This document shows, piece after piece, positions 59,583 through 64,000 of a stretch of DNA of 64,000 bases. Every line of letters starts with the position of its first letter. The stretch's first letter is position 1. Made by a program: the position numbers and the translations under genes. Where the stretch lies: contig NZ_CP166850.1 in the NCBI RefSeq assembly GCF_041346945.1, positions 2,108,001 to 2,172,000 on the forward strand. The letters run 5' to 3'. The notes below the pieces were generated by a model. It saw only the letters and a program-made list of their open reading frames with translations. It was not told where the DNA came from and searched no databases. This stretch comes from Amycolatopsis sp. cg9 (lineage in GTDB: Bacteria > Actinomycetota > Actinomycetes > Mycobacteriales > Pseudonocardiaceae).

Positions 59583-60548
59583 TCACGTCCTGGTCGCGGC
59601 CAGCACCTCGTCCACGGTGGCCATGATCGAAACGGTCTCGTCGAGCGGCATGAGCGGGCTCTCGGTCTCGCCGTTCGCCAGCCGGAGCGCCACCTCATCG
59701 GCCTGGTACCGCAGGCCACGGCCCTCGTCGACGTACTCGAACCGGCTCCGGTCGCCCTCGCGCGGGATGAGCGTGAAGGAGGCGGGCGCGTAGAAGGCGC
59801 CCTCGATGTCGATGCGCGCGTCGGTGCCGACGATCGAGGCGGTGGTCGCCGAAACCGCGCCGAGCGTGCAGCCGAGCACGGCCTGAGCGCCGCTTTCGTA
59901 GCCGAACAGCATCGACACCTGCGCGTCGACACCGGTGAACGCGGGTGTCGCCATGGCGGCGACGCGCTCGGGCCGGCCGAGCACCATCGAGGCGAAGGAG
60001 ACGGGGTAGATCCCCAGGTCGAGCAGTGCGCCGCCGCCGAGCTCGGGCGCGAACAACCGGAACCCGGCGTCCTCGGCGAACCACTGCCCGTGGTCGGCGA
60101 ACACGGTGACGACCCGGCCGAGGCTCGGCAGCAGCTCACGGACGTGCCGGATGTGCGGGAGGAACCGCGTCCACATGGCCTCCATGAGGAAGAGGTTCTT
60201 GTCCCGCGCCAGCTCGACGAGGTCCCGCGCCTCGGCGGCGTTCATCGTGAACGGCTTCTCGACGAGCACCGGCTTCCCGGCTTCGAGGGCGAGCCGCGCG
60301 TTGGCGTGGTGCAGCGGGTGCGGGGTGGCGACGTAGACGACATCGACACCGGGATCGTTCACGAGGGCTTCGTAGCTGCCGTGCCGGGCGGGAATGCCCC
60401 GCGCGTCGGCGAACCGTTCGGCGCTCTCGGCCGTGCGGGACCCGACGGCGGCGACGACGCCGGAGGTGGTCAGCTCGAGGTCGTCGGCGAAAGCCTTGGC
60501 GATGCCGCCGGTGCCCAGGATTCCCCAGCGCAGGGGCTTGTCGTTCAT
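59583..60548 (-). CDS. Gfo/Idh/MocA-family oxidoreductase
   Basis: A 321-residue NAD(P)-dependent dehydrogenase. The Rossmann start is RWGILGTGGIAKAFADDL, and the catalytic EKP motif is GKPVLVEKPFTMN. LGGGALLDLGIYPVSFASMV holds the second-domain Asp and Tyr. Substrates in this family are sugars, inositols or trans-dihydrodiols. It stands alone. Confidence 0.92.
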   Translation of the reverse strand: MNDKPLRWGILGTGGIAKAFADDLELTTSGVVAAVGSRTAESAERFADARGIPARHGSYEALVNDPGVDVVYVATPHPLHHANARLALEAGKPVLVEKPFTMNAAEARDLVELARDKNLFLMEAMWTRFLPHIRHVRELLPSLGRVVTVFADHGQWFAEDAGFRLFAPELGGGALLDLGIYPVSFASMVLGRPERVAAMATPAFTGVDAQVSMLFGYESGAQAVLGCTLGAVSATTASIVGTDARIDIEGAFYAPASFTLIPREGDRSRFEYVDEGRGLRYQADEVALRLANGETESPLMPLDETVSIMATVDEVLAATRT

Positions 60549-60558
60549 GTCCGCGAGC

Positions 60559-60993
60559 CTAGGCGCCCCACTTCGCGCGCGCCCAGGCCGCGGCGAGCGC
60601 GGTCGTGGCGCCCAGCGCGGCCAGCGCCACCACCGCGCACCCGTTGTCGCCCGAGACCGAGTTCTGCCGCGTCCCGAGCAGGCGCCGCCACAGCTCCTTC
60701 TCGTGGTCGGCCAGGTAGAAGGAGGCCGCCTGGCCGGTGGACACCCCGTCGGGGACGGGGAAGACGAACCAGGCGTGCGACGGCGGAGCCGTCACCAGCA
60801 GGTGGCCGCTCGACGAGGCTTTGCGCAAGGCGGGCGCGGCGTGCGTCGCCGTCGGGTTGTCGACCTCGTCGAGGTAGAGCTGGAGGTGCTCCCGCGCGAG
60901 CGCTTGGGTTTCGAACGAATCGGGGTAGGTGATGATCTCGCCGCGGTACGGACCCGCGGCGACGAATTCGGACCAGCCCCACCGTTGCGCCAT
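60559..60993 (-). CDS. Unknown protein with C-terminal membrane anchor
   Basis: A 144-residue protein. The first 115 residues are soluble, with DSFETQALAREHLQLYLDEV and HLLVTAPPSHAWFVFPVP. A C-terminal helix (CAVVALAALGATTALAAAW) would anchor it, leaving its bulk in the cytoplasm. No family is recognised. It lies 10 bp upstream of the Gfo/Idh gene on the same strand and could be cotranscribed with it. Confidence 0.65.
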   Translation of the reverse strand: MAQRWGWSEFVAAGPYRGEIITYPDSFETQALAREHLQLYLDEVDNPTATHAAPALRKASSSGHLLVTAPPSHAWFVFPVPDGVSTGQAASFYLADHEKELWRRLLGTRQNSVSGDNGCAVVALAALGATTALAAAWARAKWGA

Positions 60994-61112
60994 GACCGTT
61001 TCCTCCCCCGTGGACTGTGGTTCCGCTTCGAACGTAGGACTTCCACCCCGCGGTCTTCCGTCAGTGACCGGTTGTGGCCACCCGCTTTTGGTCCAGGCGA
61101 AAGGAAGGGAAC

Positions 61113-63050
61113 GTGATCGGGGTGACGAGCACGGTGGTGATCTGCACGGCGCTGGACGTGGAGTACCGCGCCGTCCGCGAGCACCTGCGCGGTCCCTTCA
61201 CCGAACGCGAAGAACGCGGCGCGCTGTACGACGTCGGCGCCTTCGGCCCCTGGACGGTCGCCTTGGCCCAGACCGGCGACGGCAACACCCAGGCGGGGGT
61301 CGAGCTGGAACGCGCCATCTCGGTGTTCCGCCCGGAGGTGGTCCTGTTCGTCGGGGTCGCGGGCGGCCGCAAGGACGTCTCCCTCGGCGACGTCGTGGTG
61401 GCCGACCACGTCTACGACTACGAGTCCGGCAAGGACACCGCCGGGGGCTACCTGCCGCGCATCAAGACCGCCGCCGCGTCCATGCCGCTGGTGCGCCGCG
61501 CCCGGCAGCTGGCCCGCGATTCCGCGTGGCAGCACCGCATCCGGCCCGCCGCTCCGGACACCGCGCCGCGCGCGCTGGTGAAACCGATCGCGGCGGGCGG
61601 CAAGGTCGTCGCCGGCACCGCGTCGGCGACCGCCCGGTTCCTGGAGCGGCACTGCGGGGACGCGGCCGCGGTCGAGATGGAGGCCCACGGCTTCCTCTAC
61701 GGCGCTTACGTCAACGAAGGCGTGCAGGCCCTGGTCGTCCGCGGGATTTCGGACCTGCTGTCCGGCAAGACCGGAACGGCCGACGAGCACTGGCAGCCGG
61801 TGGCGTCCCGGCACGCGGCCGCGTTCGCCTTCGAACTGCTCACCGTCCTGAGCGCGCGCGACAGCGAGCAGGCCGAGCAAGCCTACAAAGCCGCCCGCGA
61901 ACTGCACATGAGCTGGGACAAGACGGTCGACGACCTGGTCGAGATCGAACGGCTCTACCGCCAGGCGGCGGACGCCGGCCACGCCGACGCGATGACCATG
62001 GTCGGCCTGAGCGCCGAAGGCAGGCTGCGGGCGAGCGTCCTCGGGCAACCGTCCGGCGACCCGTCCGCCGCGGACGTCCGGACCGCGCTGCACTGGTACG
62101 CCAAGTCCGCGGACCGCGGCAGTATCTTCGGCGCCTTCCACGTCGGCCGGGTCCACGAGGAGCACTTCGGCGACCCCGACGAGGCCCTCAAGTGGTACGA
62201 GAGGGCCGCCACCGGCGGTCACGGAGGCGCGCGGGCGAGCTTGGAAGGGCTGCGGCGCCGGCTGGCGCTGGGCCTCGGCGCGCTCAGGGGCCACGCACCT
62301 TTCGAACGCCCACCGTCGGAGCACGACCCGAGCGAAGGAGAAGCCATGCCCGCAGACACCGAATACGCGCGCTGGACCAAGGCGGAATTCGGCAGCGAGC
62401 CGCAAGCCGTCGCCTTCTGCCTCGGCGACTTGGAGGAAGCGTGCGGCGGCCAGTACGGGGAGTGGGGCACGCTGGCCGAAGAAGAGGTCGTGGCGATCCT
62501 CGGCCACTTCTGCCGCCTGATGCCCGCGCGGGCCCACCTGTCCGCGGTCGCGTTCGAGTACTACGACCGGATCGGCGAAGGGAACCTGCGCGCGTTCGCG
62601 GCGCGGCTGCGCTCGCCCGGAGCCCCGGATCCCGCGGAGTTCGCCCCCGTCTGGTCGTGGCAGCGCGCCGAAAACCGGGTCAGCACGGCGGAAAACTTCT
62701 ACGGGTTCAAGCTCTCGGTGCAGGACTACGACTGGACGACGTCCCTGCTCGGCGACCTCATCGGGCACCTGATGGGCGACGAGGAACCCGATGCCGGACT
62801 CCGCGAGACGATCTTCCACCTGCGACTGCTCGCCCGCGCGATGACGAAGCGGCGCGACCTGGCCACCCCGCCGAGTTCCGGCCGGGACTGGACGTGGTTC
62901 TCCCTGCTGCTCACCCCGGAGCAGTTCGCGGTGCTCGTCCGCGTCGCCGCCACCGCGTCACAGGCGAAGAACGCCGAAGCCGACTTCCGCGAGTTCTGGC
63001 AGCGCGTCCACCACGCCCTCGAGACGGCGAACGTCGAGCCGTTCGAGTAG
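61113..63050 (+). CDS. Nucleoside phosphorylase-Sel1 repeat-helical domain conflict protein
   Basis: A 645-residue protein. An N-terminal PNP/MTAN-type nucleoside phosphorylase domain (about 1-255) has VVICTALDVEYRAV, VLFVGVAGGRKDVSLGDVVV, the catalytic Glu in AVEMEAHGFLYGA, and VVRGISDLLSGK. Sel1-type helical repeats follow (about 285-385, ADAGHADAMTMVGL and ADRGSIFGAFHVGRV, EALKWYERAATGGHGGA). The last 235 residues are an unknown helical domain (YARWTKAEFGSEPQAVAFCL). Nucleoside-phosphorylase domains fused to such modules are described as components of bacterial conflict systems. GTG 61113 is preferred over 61074 because AAGGAAGGGA precedes it. EACC1 and caspase genes follow. Confidence 0.87.
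   Translation: MIGVTSTVVICTALDVEYRAVREHLRGPFTEREERGALYDVGAFGPWTVALAQTGDGNTQAGVELERAISVFRPEVVLFVGVAGGRKDVSLGDVVVADHVYDYESGKDTAGGYLPRIKTAAASMPLVRRARQLARDSAWQHRIRPAAPDTAPRALVKPIAAGGKVVAGTASATARFLERHCGDAAAVEMEAHGFLYGAYVNEGVQALVVRGISDLLSGKTGTADEHWQPVASRHAAAFAFELLTVLSARDSEQAEQAYKAARELHMSWDKTVDDLVEIERLYRQAADAGHADAMTMVGLSAEGRLRASVLGQPSGDPSAADVRTALHWYAKSADRGSIFGAFHVGRVHEEHFGDPDEALKWYERAATGGHGGARASLEGLRRRLALGLGALRGHAPFERPPSEHDPSEGEAMPADTEYARWTKAEFGSEPQAVAFCLGDLEEACGGQYGEWGTLAEEEVVAILGHFCRLMPARAHLSAVAFEYYDRIGEGNLRAFAARLRSPGAPDPAEFAPVWSWQRAENRVSTAENFYGFKLSVQDYDWTTSLLGDLIGHLMGDEEPDAGLRETIFHLRLLARAMTKRRDLATPPSSGRDWTWFSLLLTPEQFAVLVRVAATASQAKNAEADFREFWQRVHHALETANVEPFE
62346..63050 (+). other. Possible internal translation start for the C-terminal domain
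   Basis: AAGGAG at 62335-62340 sits five bases before an in-frame ATG at 62346 inside the large conflict gene, exactly at the junction between the Sel1 repeats and the helical C-terminal domain. Translation from here would give a separate 234-residue protein. It may mark a recent gene fusion or a dual-product gene. Confidence 0.45.
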
Positions 63051-63110
63051 CGGCCCCTGGCCGACGGGGCGCGAAATGACCGGCGCGTCAGCCTCCGGTG
63101 GTTCATGATC

Positions 63111-63137
63111 CAACTTGCCCTCTAAAATGAGGGGTTG
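63111..63137. terminator. Hairpin after the conflict gene
   Basis: CAAC and CCCTC (63111-63122) pair with GAGGG and GTTG (63129-63137) around TAAAAT. It lies between the convergent conflict gene and EACC1 gene. Confidence 0.5.
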
Positions 63138-63193
63138 GTGAACCGAGGCACCAAGGGGGAATGCGAAAGCCATGGCAACCAAAGGACCGCGAT

Positions 63194-63553
63194 TCAGGGC
63201 CGGCCGTCCCGCATGAAAGCCTCGATGATCTCCAGGTCACGTCGGCCGCGGGCACCATTGATCTCCAGTGACCGGCCGTCCTTGCGGATCACCAGGGAAC
63301 GCCCGTTGGCCCGGTTGACCCAATCGCGCAGCGTACGGCCCAGGATGATCAGCACCGGAGACGAACTGAGGGTGACGACCAGCGAGGTCACCGTCGCCGC
63401 ATCAACTCCCTTGGCCCCCGGCGGCACGGCCCCGGTGGAAGCGAACTCGACAGCGTCGACATCGAGTCCAAGCAGTTCTTGGCGCAACTGCCGGGCCTGT
63501 TCGTCGGCGACCGCCGGATCGTCGTCGAGCACCGTCAGGAAAACGTCCGTCAC
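63194..63553 (-). CDS. EACC1-like effector-associated constant component
   Basis: A 119-residue protein from GTG 63553. An N-terminal strand-helix (VTDVFLTVLDDDPAVADEQA) is followed by GAVPPGAKGVDAATVTSLVV, an Ala/Val helix, and a C-terminal beta segment (VIRKDGRSLEINGA). This is the layout of EACC1, a small protein repeatedly found beside caspase- or trypsin-like effectors in actinobacterial conflict systems. The caspase gene lies 48 bp away on the other strand. TATATC 9 bp before the start region and the lack of a spaced ribosome site fit a leaderless transcript. Confidence 0.82.
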   Translation of the reverse strand: MTDVFLTVLDDDPAVADEQARQLRQELLGLDVDAVEFASTGAVPPGAKGVDAATVTSLVVTLSSSPVLIILGRTLRDWVNRANGRSLVIRKDGRSLEINGARGRRDLEIIEAFMRDGRP

Positions 63554-63601
63554 CCTCCGAACGATATAGCACGCGAACCGGATCCAGCAGGTACTCACAC
63601 C

Positions 63602-64000
63602 GTGAAGACACCCGGAAGCCACACCGCCCCGGCCGGGCGCCGGCTAGCTCTGCTCATCGCCTGTGACGAATATGCGGACCCGGGGCTGGGGTCACTGCGC
63701 GGGCCGGCCCGAGACGTCGACGAGCTGAACGCGGTCCTCGGCGATCCCGGAATCGGGGACTTCACCGTGACCGTTCTGGCCAACCGCTCGGCGCACGAGG
63801 TCCGGATAGCGATCAACCGGCTGTTCGCCACGGCGGCCAGGAATGACCTGCTGCTGCTCCACATCTCCGGGCACGGCGTCAAGGACGCAGCCGGCCGGTT
63901 GCACTTCGCGGCCGCCGACACCTCTCTCGAGCTGCTGTCCGCAACGGGCATCTCGGCGGATTTCGTCCGTGACGAGGTCGACCGAAGCCCGGCCCGTCAG
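63602..64000 (+). CDS. Caspase-like (C14) peptidase, N-terminal part
   Basis: GTG 63602 opens a frame that runs off the window end (133 residues visible). RRLALLIACDEYADPGLGSL, LRGPARDVDELNAVLGDPGI and the catalytic His in LLLLHISGHGVKDAAG are the standard start of a bacterial caspase domain. The catalytic Cys would lie just beyond the window. It is divergent from the EACC1 gene. Such caspases are thought to act as self-killing effectors in conflict systems. Confidence 0.88.
   Translation, partial: MKTPGSHTAPAGRRLALLIACDEYADPGLGSLRGPARDVDELNAVLGDPGIGDFTVTVLANRSAHEVRIAINRLFATAARNDLLLLHISGHGVKDAAGRLHFAAADTSLELLSATGISADFVRDEVDRSPARQ

Noticed and set aside
57327..60932. A 1201-residue rightward open frame
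   Set aside because: It is antisense to the DUF2339 and Gfo/Idh genes and rich in Arg, Gln, Gly and Asp, with no recognisable domain.

Overview
The window is very GC-rich chromosomal DNA with strong third-position GC bias, GTG and TTG starts, many 1-4 bp stop/start overlaps and typical actinobacterial families (DUF3558 lipoprotein, TadA-associated protein, WhiB-era style small overlapping genes, HelD, LGFP repeats, type VII secretion signal proteins, EACC1). It fits an Amycolatopsis-like member of the Pseudonocardiaceae; that assignment is inference from gene content, not a database match. No integrase, transposase, phage structural gene, CRISPR array or large biosynthetic cluster is visible.

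Layout. 1-4 kb: an OmpR-type two-component system (kinase cut by the window start) divergent from a membrane-anchored DUF5666-like protein, with oriented 11-bp-phased operator half-sites between them; then a NarL-type kinase/regulator pair. 4-7 kb: a deazaflavin-type reductase and a divergent TetR regulator around a multi-palindrome operator, and a 3-hydroxyacyl-CoA dehydrogenase. 7-11 kb: a large secreted sugar dehydrogenase with PKD and LGFP repeats and an L,D-transpeptidase lipoprotein, both cell-envelope functions. 11-15 kb: a Ser/Thr kinase, an orphan adenine methylase with its own recognition domain, a divergent PP2C phosphatase, tRNA-Ser(GGA) and a small-molecule methyltransferase.

16-23 kb holds two converging cassettes: a rightward operon of two small helical proteins, an FtsK/EccC-like ATPase with one intact and two apparently degenerate ATPase modules, and a 135-aa helical protein; and a leftward operon of an EspC-like protein, a type VII secretion-signal protein, two unknowns and a YbaB-like protein. 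23-33 kb: secreted nuclease, CapA-like protein, TauD dioxygenase, a second helical-pair locus with a 63-bp tandem repeat, a decayed lipoprotein gene, tRNA-Ser(CGA), CsbD, tadA and its partner. 33-39 kb: M20 peptidase, phospholipase C, a DUF3558 lipoprotein, and a short threonyl-tRNA synthetase preceded by a Thr-codon leader peptide and an attenuator hairpin.

40-45 kb is an ABC importer operon divergent from a dihydrodipicolinate-synthase-like lyase. 45-47 kb: a fatty acid desaturase operon with two tiny proteins, converging on an ECF sigma factor. 48-60 kb: lysA, an amino acid permease with a divergent Lrp regulator, HelD, a secreted phosphoesterase, a SodC-like protein and several membrane proteins. 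The right end (61.1-64 kb) carries the most striking locus: a nucleoside-phosphorylase/Sel1/helical-domain protein, an EACC1 protein and a divergent caspase-like protease, matching the components of actinobacterial conflict (probable abortive infection) systems.
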